A DNA stretch of 64,000 bases from contig CALRJY020000028.1 of NCBI GenBank assembly GCA_943367715.1, forward strand, positions 1 through 64,000, in the 5' to 3' direction. The notes beneath the pieces are model-generated. The model did not search any database. It was not told the origin of the DNA and saw nothing but the letters and a program-made list of their open reading frames with translations. The first letter of the stretch is position 1. Every line of letters begins with the position of its first letter. The translations under genes were made by a program, and so were the position numbers. Source of the stretch: JAEYXS01 sp943367715. Its GTDB lineage: Bacteria > Verrucomicrobiota > Verrucomicrobiia > Limisphaerales > JAEYXS01. Positions 31,968-42,329 of this stretch are shown here, one piece after another.

Positions 31968-34900
31968 ATGACCTATTCTCGCCCCGGTTTTTGGGCTGCT
32001 ATGTCGCCTGCTCGCAAGTCCATCATTGGGAATCATCTCAGACAGTTCTGGGCCGCCTATCTGGTATTGGTCATCGCCCTCGCGCCTGCATTCATCGTAT
32101 CGAGCCGGGTGCAAGAAACGGTGCAGGAGCATGACTTGGCCAGATTCCGCTCCCTGGTGCGGGACAATCGCCGGGATATGGAACAGCTCGCCCGGCAGCA
32201 TTTTCCCGCGCTCCGGGAAACCCGCGGGTTCTTCGAGGCTAGCGAAGAGGTCCTGCCGGCCGAATGGGACCGTTACTTTGCCAGCATGGACTTGGGGTTG
32301 CGCTTCCCGGCCTTCAACGCCATCGGCTTTGCCCAACTCGTTCCCGTGGCGGAAAAAGAATCCTTTCAGAAGTTACAGCAATCTCAAGGTGCCCCCTCTT
32401 TCAAGCTGCCGGAGATCCAAACGGACAATCACTATCCGTTGGTCTTGCTTTCACCGGAACAGACTTTCCCCATCCACGAACTGGCCTTGGACCTGGCCGC
32501 ACTTCCCGAAGTGCAATCGGCGATGGAACTGTCCGTGCAGAGCAACCGTCCGGAAGCCTCAGCCCCGCTGAAGCTGGCGCTCAAACCGGCTGACCGCCCG
32601 GTATCCTGTATCCTCATGGTGCTGCCCGTCTATAAGCACAACCGCGCTGGAGCCCGGGGTAAGGTGACTGGATATGTCGTCGGCATCATGGAGCTTAACC
32701 GTCTCTTCTCCGTGTTACTCGGGAACGCCCAGCGGGACCTGCTGCATTTCACCTTCACTGAGGAAGCTCCCGGACAACCGCAGCAGACCCTCTTCACGTC
32801 TCTTTCCGCCTCTGATTCTCTCCTCCCTATCGATCCTGCTTTCTCGGAAGAGCGTCCGTTCAACTTCGCCGGCCACACTTGGACCATGCGTGTGGAAGCC
32901 CAACCCGCCTTCTTTGCGAATTCAGAGAGTTATCTGCCTCGTATCAGCTTGATCGGTGGCCTGCTGATCAGCGCGGCGTTGTTTGGCATCACGTGGAGCC
33001 AGGCCCGTGCCCGGGCTTTGGCCGAGCGGCTCTCCGGCAGCCTGGCGGAAAGTGAAGAACGCTTCCGCCTCGTCAACCGCGCCACCAACGACATCATCTA
33101 CGATTGGGACGTGGCGAAAGACCGCATCACTTGGAACGAGGCCATGTCCCTCAGCTTCAATTACGGCCCCGACAAAATCCAGCCCACCATCCAGTGGTGG
33201 GAGGAGAGAGTGCATCCGCTGGACCGCGTCCGCGTAGTGCGTGGACTGGAATCTGCCCTGAAAAAAGGCGGTGAATTCTGGGCGGATGAATATCGCTTCC
33301 TTCGCGGTGACAACGAGTATGCCACCATCATCGATCGTGGCTACATCCTCCGCGATGAGAAAGGTGAGGTCATCCGCATGATCGGCTCCATGATGGATAT
33401 CTCGGAACGCAAGAAGTCCGAGGAAGCCCGCCACCGTTCCGAGCAAAAGCTCAAATTGCATTTTGAACAGACTCCCCTGGCTGTGATCGAGTGGGATCTG
33501 GGATTTCACGCGCTGGACTGGAATCCCGGCGCGGAAAAAACCTTCGGTTACACCGCGCAGGAAGCCTTGGGCCGCCACGCCTCGGAACTGATTGTGCCGG
33601 AATCCGCCCGTCGCCACGTCAACGAGATCTGGCAAAGCCTCCTGGTCGCCAATCGGCATGGCCAGCGCAGCACCAACGAGAACTGCACCAAAGACGGCCG
33701 GATCATCGTTTGTGACTGGTATAACACGCCGGTGATGGACCGCGACGGCAAGGTCATCAGCGTCATCACACTGGCAATGGACGTGACCGAACAGCGCCAC
33801 GTGGCTGATGCGCTGGAAGAGGAAAAAGAACTCCTCTCCGTCACCATGCGCTCCATCGGTGAAGGCGTGATTGCCACGGACACAGCGGAGAATATCGTGC
33901 TCCTCAACCGCGTGGCCGAGTACATGCTCGGCTGCCATCAGGGCGATGTCCTCGGCCAACCCCTCTCCCGCTGGCTCAAGCTGCAACATCTCAAGTCCGG
34001 CGAGATGCTCGAAAGCCCCGTCACCAAAATCCTCCGGGCCAATGGCCAGGTGGAGTTACACAGCCAGCAAGCCCTGCTCGTGGGTGTTCCGACAGAACGC
34101 CGCATCTCCTTTTCCTGCAGTCCCATCTACGGTGGCGACAGCCGTCTCTTGGGCAGTGTACTGGTCTTCCGTGATGTCACCGATGAGGCCCGCACCGCCG
34201 AAGAACTCCTGCGCGCCAGCAAACTGGAATCCTTGGGCATCCTCGCTGGCGGCATCGCCCATGATTTCAATAACATCCTCACCGTCATCATCGGCAATAT
34301 CTCCATCGCCAAGATGCAACTGCCCTCCGGCAGCCCCGCGCAAAACCGCCTGGATGAAGCGGAAAAAGCCAGCCTGCGCGCTCGCGATTTGACGTTGCAA
34401 TTGCTCACTTTCGCCAAGGGTGGCGCACCTATCAAACAGACCGCCTCGATTACCGAGCTGATCAAGGATACGACCGGCTTCGTGCTGCATGGTTCCAAGG
34501 TCCAGTGCCACTTTGATCTGGCCCCTGATCTTTGGCCCGTGGAAGTGGATGAAGGCCAGATCAGCCAGGTGATGGACAATCTGGTCATCAATGCCGTCCA
34601 GGCCATGCCCAACGGTGGCCGCATCAACGTCGCCAGCCATAACGTCACTTTGGACGCCAACTCCGGCATCCACCTGCCCGCCGGCCGTTATGTCCAAGTG
34701 TCCGTCCAAGACTCCGGCATCGGGATACCGCCCGATATCTTGCCCAAGATTTTTGATCCGTATTTCACCACGAAGGCTGCCGGAACTGGACTTGGTCTCG
34801 CGACTTCATATTCCATCGTGCGCAACCACAATGGCCTGATGACCGTGCAGTCGAATGTGGGCGAAGGCACCCTGTTCAAGATCTATCTCCCCGCCTCCGA

Positions 34901-35333
34901 CAAGCCGCTTCGCCAGACCCAGATCGACCTTAGCCCCATGAATAAATGCCAGGGGCGCGTGCTCGTGATGGATGACGATGAACGTATCCGCGACCTGTTG
35001 AAGTCCATGATCGAGGCTATCGGCTACGAGGTGGAAACCACCGCCAACGGAAATGAAGCCGTGAACCGCTATCGCGACGCGATGTCTGCTGGGCAACGCT
35101 TCGATGTTTCTATCATGGACCTCACCATTCCCGGAGGCATGGGCGGCAAGGAAGCGGTGAAATTGATCAAAGAACTTGATCCCAAGGCCAGGGCCATCGT
35201 TTCCAGCGGTTACTCCAATGACCCTATCATGGCCAATCACCGCGAAAACGGATTTGCCGGTGTGCTCTCCAAGCCCTACAAGATACAGGATTTGGCGCGC
35301 GTCTTGGAAGTCACCATCAACGAGAAATCCTGA
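31968..35333 (+). CDS. Hybrid histidine kinase: CHASE, PAS, HisKA, HATPase, receiver
   Basis: A 1121-residue sensor. An N-terminal membrane segment (about 28-46) and another near 325-345 enclose an extracytoplasmic CHASE-type domain. Two or three PAS domains follow (RLVNRATNDIIYDWDVAKDR, QTPLAVIEWDLGFHALDWNP, SIGEGVIATDTAENIVLLNR). The phosphoacceptor helix is LGILAGGIAHDFNNILTVII (His near 765), the ATP domain includes VMDNLVINAVQAM and GTGLGLATSYSIV, and a receiver domain ends the protein (phosphoacceptor Asp near 1051 in IMDLTIPGGMGG). It is divergent from moxR by 112 bases. The signal is unknown; its output is probably a phosphorelay, since no DNA-binding domain is present. Confidence 0.92.
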   Translation: MTYSRPGFWAAMSPARKSIIGNHLRQFWAAYLVLVIALAPAFIVSSRVQETVQEHDLARFRSLVRDNRRDMEQLARQHFPALRETRGFFEASEEVLPAEWDRYFASMDLGLRFPAFNAIGFAQLVPVAEKESFQKLQQSQGAPSFKLPEIQTDNHYPLVLLSPEQTFPIHELALDLAALPEVQSAMELSVQSNRPEASAPLKLALKPADRPVSCILMVLPVYKHNRAGARGKVTGYVVGIMELNRLFSVLLGNAQRDLLHFTFTEEAPGQPQQTLFTSLSASDSLLPIDPAFSEERPFNFAGHTWTMRVEAQPAFFANSESYLPRISLIGGLLISAALFGITWSQARARALAERLSGSLAESEERFRLVNRATNDIIYDWDVAKDRITWNEAMSLSFNYGPDKIQPTIQWWEERVHPLDRVRVVRGLESALKKGGEFWADEYRFLRGDNEYATIIDRGYILRDEKGEVIRMIGSMMDISERKKSEEARHRSEQKLKLHFEQTPLAVIEWDLGFHALDWNPGAEKTFGYTAQEALGRHASELIVPESARRHVNEIWQSLLVANRHGQRSTNENCTKDGRIIVCDWYNTPVMDRDGKVISVITLAMDVTEQRHVADALEEEKELLSVTMRSIGEGVIATDTAENIVLLNRVAEYMLGCHQGDVLGQPLSRWLKLQHLKSGEMLESPVTKILRANGQVELHSQQALLVGVPTERRISFSCSPIYGGDSRLLGSVLVFRDVTDEARTAEELLRASKLESLGILAGGIAHDFNNILTVIIGNISIAKMQLPSGSPAQNRLDEAEKASLRARDLTLQLLTFAKGGAPIKQTASITELIKDTTGFVLHGSKVQCHFDLAPDLWPVEVDEGQISQVMDNLVINAVQAMPNGGRINVASHNVTLDANSGIHLPAGRYVQVSVQDSGIGIPPDILPKIFDPYFTTKAAGTGLGLATSYSIVRNHNGLMTVQSNVGEGTLFKIYLPASDKPLRQTQIDLSPMNKCQGRVLVMDDDERIRDLLKSMIEAIGYEVETTANGNEAVNRYRDAMSAGQRFDVSIMDLTIPGGMGGKEAVKLIKELDPKARAIVSSGYSNDPIMANHRENGFAGVLSKPYKIQDLARVLEVTINEKS

Positions 35334-35352
35334 AGCGCGCGCGGCGAAAATA

Positions 35353-36288
35353 TTACTCGCAGGCAGCGAACAGTTCCCGCACTTGACTGACATCTGCCTG
35401 GATCTGCGCCGTCAGCGCTTCAAAGGACGGAAACCGCTGTTCATCCCGCAACTTTTGCACGAAGAACAGCTCTAAAGACTGGTTGTAAAGATCGCCCGTG
35501 AAATCCAACAGATGCGCTTCTACATGCAAGGTAGGCTTCGGCTCGCGCAAGGTGGGCCGCAATCCGATATTCACCGCCGCGCGCAACGTCTTCCCGCCCA
35601 CCAGCGCATGTGCCGCATAGACACCGTTCGGCGGCGTTACGCGTCCACGCACATCCAGGTTCGCTGTGGGGAAACCCAGTTTGCGACCGACTTGATCACC
35701 GGAAACAATGGTTCCCTCCAACGAGTAATCGCGTCCCAGCAATTGTCCCGCGAGTTGCAGGTTCCCCTGCCTGATGGTCTCGCGGATGCGCGTGCTGCTT
35801 ACTGCGGCATTGCCCAGCGACACTGCTTCCAATCCATGTGTCGTGAAACGCAGTTCCTTACCTAAACGGCGGAGCAAGGCCACATCCCCGCTTCGCTTAT
35901 GGCCGAAGACAAAATTCTCCCCCACACAGATGCTGTGGATGCGGCCCAAGTCACGGGCCAATCCGCGCACAAAACTCTCGCCGTCTACTTTGCTAAAAGC
36001 TTCGTCGAAGGGCAGCAACAACAGCGCATCCGCACCGAGAGCACGAATGGCTTCCACTCGTTGTTGCTGGTTGTAAATGAGTGCGGGAGCGCGTTCCGGT
36101 GCGATCACTTCCGCGGGATGCCGGTCAAAGGTGACAACCAGCGAGATGCCTTCCTGCTGCTTGGCATCGAGAATGGTTTGCCGGATGACCTGCTGATGAC
36201 CCAGATGAACGCCGTCAAAAAAGCCGATAGCCAAAGACACTTTTCGTCCGCCAGTCTCCAGTTCAGAGGCAGAGCGGATGATCTTCAT
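35353..36288 (-). CDS. ribF: Bifunctional riboflavin kinase/FAD synthetase
   Basis: A 311-residue enzyme that phosphorylates riboflavin to FMN and adenylates FMN to FAD. The N-terminal nucleotidyl-transfer part has IGFFDGVHLGHQQVI and AVSSTRIRETIRQG; the C-terminal kinase part has GRKLGFPTANLD and NIGLRPTLREPKPTLHVEAH. It is the last gene of the nusA operon, 13 bases after truB, in the arrangement common to many bacteria. Confidence 0.96.
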   Translation of the reverse strand: MKIIRSASELETGGRKVSLAIGFFDGVHLGHQQVIRQTILDAKQQEGISLVVTFDRHPAEVIAPERAPALIYNQQQRVEAIRALGADALLLLPFDEAFSKVDGESFVRGLARDLGRIHSICVGENFVFGHKRSGDVALLRRLGKELRFTTHGLEAVSLGNAAVSSTRIRETIRQGNLQLAGQLLGRDYSLEGTIVSGDQVGRKLGFPTANLDVRGRVTPPNGVYAAHALVGGKTLRAAVNIGLRPTLREPKPTLHVEAHLLDFTGDLYNQSLELFFVQKLRDEQRFPSFEALTAQIQADVSQVRELFAACE

Positions 36289-36301
36289 GCAGGAAAATAA
36301 A

Positions 36302-37015
36302 TCAGGTGAGCTTAAGGAAAGGAATGACGCGTGCGGCCAATTCCGCCGGTTTCAATGCGATCAGCTTGTCCAGATGCATGGCGTCTGCCACATCAAATTT
36401 GCCGGAAACCGTGCGGCGCAACTTCGTCAGATGCGCCCCGCACCCCAGCTTCTGTCCCAAGTCATGCACGAGACTGCGGACATACGTTCCCTTCGTGCAG
36501 GCGACCTTGAAGGTAGCCAGCGGCTCTTCATACGAAGTGAAGCGATACGTGTAGATGTGGATCAAACGCGATTTGCGCTCCACCTCGATGCCTTTGCGCG
36601 CGAGCTTGTAGAGCGGCACGCCGTCCTTCTTGATAGCGGAGGCCATGGGCGGCACTTGCAGGATGTCACCGATGAAGGATTCCGCTTCCTGGTTTAAAAT
36701 ATCCACGGTCATTGGCGGCACCGGCAGTGAAGCGACCAGTTCCCCATCGATGTCGTAACTGTCCGTGGTCTCACCGAACTTGGCCGTGCCCTCATACACC
36801 TTGTCATCGGACATCAAGCGTTCGGAAAGCTTGGTGGCCTTGCCCAAAACGAGGATCAGCAAACCGGTCGCATTCGGGTCCAGCGTGCCGCAATGGCCCA
36901 CCTTCTTGATATCGAAATAGCGTCGCACCTCATCCACCACATCGTGTGAGGTCATACCCGCTGGCTTGTCCACCAGCAGTGCGCCGTCCAGCGCATCGAA
37001 ATTCTGCAAACTCAT
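36302..37015 (-). CDS. truB: tRNA pseudouridine-55 synthase TruB
   Basis: A 237-residue enzyme that makes pseudouridine 55 in the T-loop of tRNAs. Catalytic Asp46 lies in GTLDPNATG, and VDKPAGMTSHDVV, KVYEGTAKFGETTDSYD and GTYVRSLVHDLGQKLG are family segments. It is somewhat short, without the C-terminal PUA domain of the E. coli enzyme. It overlaps the DHH gene by 4 bases. Confidence 0.96.
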   Translation of the reverse strand: MSLQNFDALDGALLVDKPAGMTSHDVVDEVRRYFDIKKVGHCGTLDPNATGLLILVLGKATKLSERLMSDDKVYEGTAKFGETTDSYDIDGELVASLPVPPMTVDILNQEAESFIGDILQVPPMASAIKKDGVPLYKLARKGIEVERKSRLIHIYTYRFTSYEEPLATFKVACTKGTYVRSLVHDLGQKLGCGAHLTKLRRTVSGKFDVADAMHLDKLIALKPAELAARVIPFLKLT

Positions 37016-37998
37016 GATTTTACCGCATCCAAAGCTTTGCGCACAGCCGCAAGAACCCGCCGCTGCACCGTCAACGGACGTCCGACGATACGCGCTCCGG
37101 CCGCTGCCGGATGACCACCGCCGCCGAACTCTTGCAAAATGGCGCTGACATTCACCTGAGGCGTCTTGGAGCGCATGCTCACCCGCGTGACCTCGGCTTC
37201 AACTTCTTCAAACACACACGCCACCACGACCGGTTCGATGTCCCGGATATGATCGATCAACCCTTCGCTGTCCGCCGTGGTTGCACCCGTGCGGGCGAAG
37301 TCCGTCGGTTTCAGCCAGAAATAAGCGATCTGGTCATCATGCGTCAGGCGGAAGGAATTGTACACATGCCGCAACAAACGCACGCGGGAAAGCGGATAAG
37401 ACTGATAAACTTCGTGGCAGATCCGGCCCACTTCCGCCCCATTCTTCACCAACTCCGCCGCCGTATGATACGTGGAGGGCAACGTGGAGGGATACTGGAA
37501 CGAACCCGTGTCCGTGCTCACCGCGGTAAAAAGACAGTTCGCGATGACCGGTGTGATGGGCCACTTCGCATCCTTCAACAGCCGGAAAATCAATTCTCCG
37601 GAGGAAGGTTCCTTGGGCGAGATCCAGTTGATGTCACCGTAACGGGTATTGCTGCCGTGATGATCAATGTTGAGCAGGATGCCTCGGTCCTTGATATGCT
37701 CCGTCACCGTGCCCAGGCGTTCATAGCTCGCGCAATCCGTGGCGATGACACAGTCAAACCGCTTCCCTTTTACCGGCGTGGAAATGACCTTGTCCGGATC
37801 GAGGAACAGAAGTTTTTGCGGCACCGGATCTTGGTTCCAGCAGACGACGTCCTTGCCCAATTTTTTCAAGGCCAGCGTCAGTCCGAGCTGCGAACCCAGG
37901 CAGTCTCCATCCGGGCGGATGTGGCCGACCACGCAAATAGTTTGGGAATCGCGCACCGTATCGATGATGCGCTGAACGATTTTCGGGACAGATTTCAT
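37012..37998 (-). CDS. nrnA: DHH-family phosphoesterase (NrnA-like)
   Basis: A 328-residue exonuclease-type phosphoesterase. The first metal motif is DGD at 30-32 (GHIRPDGDCLGS), the DHH motif is at 112-114 (NIDHHGSNT), and the DHHA1 part ends with FGGGGHPAAAGARI. NrnA degrades nanoRNA oligonucleotides and 3'-phosphoadenosine 5'-phosphate; this operon slot between rbfA and truB is typical for it. Overlaps both neighbours by 4 bases. Confidence 0.92.
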   Translation of the reverse strand: MKSVPKIVQRIIDTVRDSQTICVVGHIRPDGDCLGSQLGLTLALKKLGKDVVCWNQDPVPQKLLFLDPDKVISTPVKGKRFDCVIATDCASYERLGTVTEHIKDRGILLNIDHHGSNTRYGDINWISPKEPSSGELIFRLLKDAKWPITPVIANCLFTAVSTDTGSFQYPSTLPSTYHTAAELVKNGAEVGRICHEVYQSYPLSRVRLLRHVYNSFRLTHDDQIAYFWLKPTDFARTGATTADSEGLIDHIRDIEPVVVACVFEEVEAEVTRVSMRSKTPQVNVSAILQEFGGGGHPAAAGARIVGRPLTVQRRVLAAVRKALDAVKS

Positions 37999-38351
37999 GA
38001 AGCCGGATCGGTCTTCTCCAGCTCCTGGATGATCTGGAGCACACGGTCACCGCGTTCGATGGAATCATCCACCACCAGTTTGAGGACTGGCGTGTAGCGC
38101 AAGACCACTTCCTTGCCCAAAAGGCCCTGGATGTGTTTGCGCTCGGATTGCAGCTTCTCCTCGCCCTTTTTCTTCTGCTCTTTCGTGCCGATGATGCTGA
38201 GGAATACAGTGGCGGTCTGAAAATCGCCCGACACCTGCACATCATTGACCGAGATGAGACCGTATTCATTCGTCGGGAATCCCCGGCGGACGATCTCACC
38301 CAACGCGCGCTTCAAAAGCTCGCGCACCCGTGCTTCCCGTACTGATGGCAT
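37995..38351 (-). CDS. rbfA: Ribosome-binding factor A
   Basis: A 118-residue protein that helps mature the 30S subunit. The pattern REARVRELLKRALGEIVRRG, ISVNDVQVSGDFQTATVFLS and RYTPVLKLVVDDSIERG is the RbfA KH-like fold. The start at MPSVREAR is chosen; an upstream in-frame Met would overlap infB with unrelated sequence. It follows infB by 22 bases. Confidence 0.95.
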   Translation of the reverse strand: MPSVREARVRELLKRALGEIVRRGFPTNEYGLISVNDVQVSGDFQTATVFLSIIGTKEQKKKGEEKLQSERKHIQGLLGKEVVLRYTPVLKLVVDDSIERGDRVLQIIQELEKTDPAS

Positions 38352-38373
38352 ATCGGAAATCAGATTACACCGC

Positions 38374-40974
38374 TTACAGCTTCTGCGCCACCTTCTCCTG
38401 CGTGAAGCATTCGATGGCGTCGCCGATCTGGAATTCGTTGAACCCATCCAGACGAATACCGCACTCCATGCCGGAGCGCACTTCGTTGACCTCGTCCTGG
38501 AACCGGCGCAGGGAGGACATGCCGCCCTCGAACACCAGGCTCTTGCGGCGCATGACGCGCACCTTGCCCTTGACCAGACGGCCGGTGGTGACCGAACAAC
38601 CGGCCACGGTACCGCCCTTGGAGAGCTGGAATATCTGGCGCACTTCCGCCGAGCCCACGACCACGTCCTTGACGAGCGGGTCGAGCAGGCCGGCCATCGC
38701 GTCCTTCATCTGGTCGATGAGTTCGTAGATGATGGAGTAAAGCTTGATCTGGATGCCCTCGCGCTTGGCCACGTCCGAGACACCGTTGTCGATGCGGGTA
38801 TGGAAGCCGAGGATGATGGCCTTCGAAGCCGAGCACAGCAGCACATCGGATTCCGTGACCGTGCCCACGGCGTAGTGCAGAATCTCCAGCGAGACCTTGT
38901 CGGACTCGATCTTGTTGAGCGCATCGACGATGGCTTCGACGGAACCTTGCGTATCCGCCTTGACCACGACTTTGAGCACCTTGGCCGAGCTTTCGGCCAG
39001 CGTGGAGAAAAGATTTTCCAAGCTGATCTTGGGACGGCTTTCCTGGGCCGCTTCATCGCGGGTCGCTTGGATACGTTTGCCGGCCTCTTCACGGGCCTGT
39101 TTCTCGTTCTCCAGCACCACGAATTCCGCACCAGCGTCTGGCACACCGTTCAAGCCCAGCACCTTGACGGCGTGGGAAGGACCGGCGGCTTGCATGCGCT
39201 TCTCGTCTTCGTTGATAAGAGCGCGCACCTTGCCGTAATTCTCGCCGCACAGGATGACATCGCCCACCTTGAGCGTGCCCTTGCGGACCAGCACCGTGGC
39301 AGTCGGACCGCCCGGCTGCATGCCGGACTCGATGACGTTGCCCTTGGCCTTGCGGTCCGGGTTCGCCTTAAGTTCGAGCAAGTCAGCTTGCAGGAGGATC
39401 ATCTCCAGCAGCTTGTCGATGCCCAGGCGCGTGAGGCCGGAGCAATCCACATAAATCGTTTCACCACCCCAATCGTCCGGCACCAGGCCTTTTTCCTGCA
39501 ACTGCTGGCGCACCTTCAGGGGGTTCGCGTTCGGATGGTCACATTTATTGACCGCCACGATGATCTTCACGTTCGCCGCCTGCGCATGGCTGAGCGCTTC
39601 GAGCGTCTGCGGCATCACGCCGTCATTCGCCGCGACGACGAGCACCACGATGTCCGTGACGTTCGCACCACGGGCACGCATGGCGCTGAACGCCGCGTGA
39701 CCAGGGGTATCCAAGAAAGTGATCTGCTGGATCTCGCCTTTGCGTTCCGGATGCGGGAAAGCGATCGTGTAAGCACCGATGTGCTGGGTGATACCACCAG
39801 CTTCACCGGCCACCACATTGGCTTTGCGGATGCTGTCCAGCAACGTCGTCTTGCCATGGTCCACGTGACCCATGATCGTGACCACGGGCGGACGCGGCTT
39901 GAGCTGTTCCGGTTTATCGTCTTCGTCGTCCTCGATCTTCTTGATCGGGGCATGGACCACGCCACCACCACGTTCGCGCTTCTCCAGCTCGAACTTCACG
40001 CCGTGCTTCGCGCACAGACGCTTGGCCACATCTTCTTCGATGGCCTGGTTGACGTTCGCGAAAACGCCCTGCTCCATCAGGTCGGCGATCAACTGGAACG
40101 GCTTGCGCTTGAGCTGCTCGGCCAGTTCCCGGACGACCACCGGCGCCTTCATCATGATGACCGGCGCATTGCTCGGCAGCACGGGTCCCGTCGGCTTCGG
40201 CGGTGCCGCCGGAGCGGCTGGACGTTGCTGCGGTTGCTGACCACGGCCATACTGGTTCTGCTGATAGCCGCCTTGACGATTACCAAAGCGCGGATCAGGA
40301 CCACGGCCCTGTTGCCCGCCCTGCTGGCCGGGACGATTCTGTTGCTGACCAGGACGCTGCTGACCGAACTGGCCGGGGCGGTTCTGCTGGCCTTGCGGCG
40401 CGTTGCCACGATCACCCGGGCGCGCGCCTTGCGGCGGGGCCGGAGGTGGAGTGGGCGGAGCAGCCTTCTTGGGCAAATTGATGAAACCAATCTTCTCGCC
40501 GAGCTTCGGTCCGGTCTCGACGGGCTTGGCCGACGTAGGCACTGGAGCTGGAACTGCGGGCGTGACCGGTGCAGCCGTGGGTCCGGCATCTGCAGGTGGC
40601 ACTTCGGCTCGGGGAGCTTCGGATGTCGGTGCCGGAGCGAGCTCTTCTGGGGCTGGTTCGTACGGCGCTTCAGCGGGCGTTTCGCTGGCCGGCTCTTCGG
40701 CCACTGGCTCGGGCTGCGGTTCTGGTTCTGGTTCCGGCGGCGGTGGCGGCGCGGAGATGATCCGGATCGGCTCGGCTTCCGGTGCGGGTGTCGGTGTGGC
40801 GGATGGCGGCACGGCGCTGCCACCCATCTGCTCCTCCAGGTACTCCGCGGTGATCTTGTCGAGGGAACTGGACGCTACGCGCGCCTCGTTTATGCCGAGT
40901 TCTTTGGCCTTGGCAAGGACGTCCTTGCTCTCGAGTCCCAACTTCTTCGCAATATCGTAAATACGAACCGGCAT
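38374..40974 (-). CDS. infB: Translation initiation factor IF-2
   Basis: An 866-residue GTPase that brings initiator tRNA to the ribosome. The N-terminal domain starts MPVRIYDIAKKLGLESKDVL. A long linker (about residues 50-290) is rich in Pro, Ala, Glu and Gln, with a Gly/Gln/Arg part near 195-240. The G domain has GHVDHGKTT near 367, DTPGHAAF and NKCD; domains II-IV follow. The linker is long but the core is complete. Located between nusA (80 bases) and rbfA. Confidence 0.97.
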   Translation of the reverse strand: MPVRIYDIAKKLGLESKDVLAKAKELGINEARVASSSLDKITAEYLEEQMGGSAVPPSATPTPAPEAEPIRIISAPPPPPEPEPEPQPEPVAEEPASETPAEAPYEPAPEELAPAPTSEAPRAEVPPADAGPTAAPVTPAVPAPVPTSAKPVETGPKLGEKIGFINLPKKAAPPTPPPAPPQGARPGDRGNAPQGQQNRPGQFGQQRPGQQQNRPGQQGGQQGRGPDPRFGNRQGGYQQNQYGRGQQPQQRPAAPAAPPKPTGPVLPSNAPVIMMKAPVVVRELAEQLKRKPFQLIADLMEQGVFANVNQAIEEDVAKRLCAKHGVKFELEKRERGGGVVHAPIKKIEDDEDDKPEQLKPRPPVVTIMGHVDHGKTTLLDSIRKANVVAGEAGGITQHIGAYTIAFPHPERKGEIQQITFLDTPGHAAFSAMRARGANVTDIVVLVVAANDGVMPQTLEALSHAQAANVKIIVAVNKCDHPNANPLKVRQQLQEKGLVPDDWGGETIYVDCSGLTRLGIDKLLEMILLQADLLELKANPDRKAKGNVIESGMQPGGPTATVLVRKGTLKVGDVILCGENYGKVRALINEDEKRMQAAGPSHAVKVLGLNGVPDAGAEFVVLENEKQAREEAGKRIQATRDEAAQESRPKISLENLFSTLAESSAKVLKVVVKADTQGSVEAIVDALNKIESDKVSLEILHYAVGTVTESDVLLCSASKAIILGFHTRIDNGVSDVAKREGIQIKLYSIIYELIDQMKDAMAGLLDPLVKDVVVGSAEVRQIFQLSKGGTVAGCSVTTGRLVKGKVRVMRRKSLVFEGGMSSLRRFQDEVNEVRSGMECGIRLDGFNEFQIGDAIECFTQEKVAQKL

Positions 40975-41054
40975 ATAAATTTTTCTCTAATCTCCGCCGC
41001 TACTCTCGTCGTCTTCATCGGCACCTCGGCCATCGGAGGATGGCCGTTGTCATA

Positions 41055-42329
41055 TTAAGCTTTTTCGCCATCGCCCAACAGGCGGCGGCGCAATGATTCG
41101 GATTGCACAGCGTCAAAAATCGACTGCGCACGTTCCGCGAGTGCGGGAATCTCCTGCAGATCGCTGAGTTCCGCCTGCATCAATGCATCCAGACCGAGGA
41201 AGCCTTGATGCACCAGCAGATCGGCATCCGCCGCGCTGATTCCCGGGATGGCCGCCACTTCTTTCACCGCCAGGGCGACCTTCTGTTCGAAACCGACCGT
41301 CGTGATCTGTTCCTGCTGGATGTCCACGTGCCAACCCGTCAACTTCGACGTCAGACGGGCATTCTGGCCGCGCTTGCCGATGGCGAGGGACAACTGGTCC
41401 TCGCTCACCAGGATGCGCACCCGGCGGGTCTGTTCATCCACTTCAAAATTCTTCAACTGGGCCGGGGCCAGCGCGTTCGTGATGAACGTGCGGACATTGG
41501 AATCCCACTTGATGATGTCCACCTTCTCATTGTTGAGTTCGCGGACGATATTCTTCACGCGCTGACCGCGCAGACCGACGCAGGCGCCGACCGGATCCAC
41601 TTTGGAATCACGGGAGTAAACGGCCAGCTTCGTGCGGAAGCCGGGTTCACGCGCCACGGACTTGATCTCCACCGTGCCATCGCTGATCTCGGACACTTCC
41701 AACTGGAACAGCTTCACCACGAATTGCGGGTCGGCACGGGACAAAATGATTTCCGGACCGTGGTTGGTATGTTCCACGGCCTTGACGAAGCAGCGGATGC
41801 GCTCGCCGATCTGGTATTCCTCGATCGGCACACGTTCACGGTTCGGCATCAAAGCCTCGTAACGGCCCAAATCCACGATCACATCAGAGCGCTCGAACCG
41901 GCGGACGACACCACTCACGATGTCGCCTGTGCGGTCCTTGAACTCGGCGTAGATCAAATCTTTCTCGGCCCGGCGAACCTGCTGAAGCAAGGCCTGCTTG
42001 GCGTATTGGGCGGCGATGCGACCGAAACCCGTGGGGGTTACTTCCACTTCCAGCTCTTCACCGATGGCCGCATTCGGATTGATCCGGCGGGCATCGATCA
42101 GGGAGATCTGGTCATGCTTGGAGATGACCTTGTCCGACACGATCAAACGCGCAAAGGCTTGGATATCACCAGTTTTCGGGTTGATGATACAACGCAGCTC
42201 ACGCGCTGGTCCCACGGCTTTCTTGGCCGCAGACACCAACGCTTCTTCCACCGCAGTCACCAGAGTCTGCTTGCTAATGCCCTTCTCTTTTTCCCAAAAC
42301 TCCAGACTGGCTAAAAATTCGGCGTTCAT
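41055..42329 (-). CDS. nusA: Transcription termination/antitermination factor NusA
   Basis: A 424-residue RNA polymerase factor. It has the N-terminal polymerase-binding domain (ISKQTLVTAVEEALVSAAKK), an S1 domain near 135-200 (GDIVSGVVRRFERSDVIVDL), KH domains (VGACVGLRGQRVKNIVREL, SLAIGKRGQNARLTSKLTGW) and a C-terminal helical repeat (IPGISAADADLLVHQG). It heads the operon. RimP, which usually precedes NusA, is not next to it; hisC is upstream instead. A terminator-like hairpin lies 35-65 bases before its ATG. Confidence 0.96.
   Translation of the reverse strand: MNAEFLASLEFWEKEKGISKQTLVTAVEEALVSAAKKAVGPARELRCIINPKTGDIQAFARLIVSDKVISKHDQISLIDARRINPNAAIGEELEVEVTPTGFGRIAAQYAKQALLQQVRRAEKDLIYAEFKDRTGDIVSGVVRRFERSDVIVDLGRYEALMPNRERVPIEEYQIGERIRCFVKAVEHTNHGPEIILSRADPQFVVKLFQLEVSEISDGTVEIKSVAREPGFRTKLAVYSRDSKVDPVGACVGLRGQRVKNIVRELNNEKVDIIKWDSNVRTFITNALAPAQLKNFEVDEQTRRVRILVSEDQLSLAIGKRGQNARLTSKLTGWHVDIQQEQITTVGFEQKVALAVKEVAAIPGISAADADLLVHQGFLGLDALMQAELSDLQEIPALAERAQSIFDAVQSESLRRRLLGDGEKA

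Noticed and set aside
38245..41058. 937-codon open frame opposite infB
   Set aside because: It lies fully antisense to a complete IF-2 gene. The composition (Arg, His, Leu, Gly runs) is what the complement of GC-rich codons gives, and no motif was seen.
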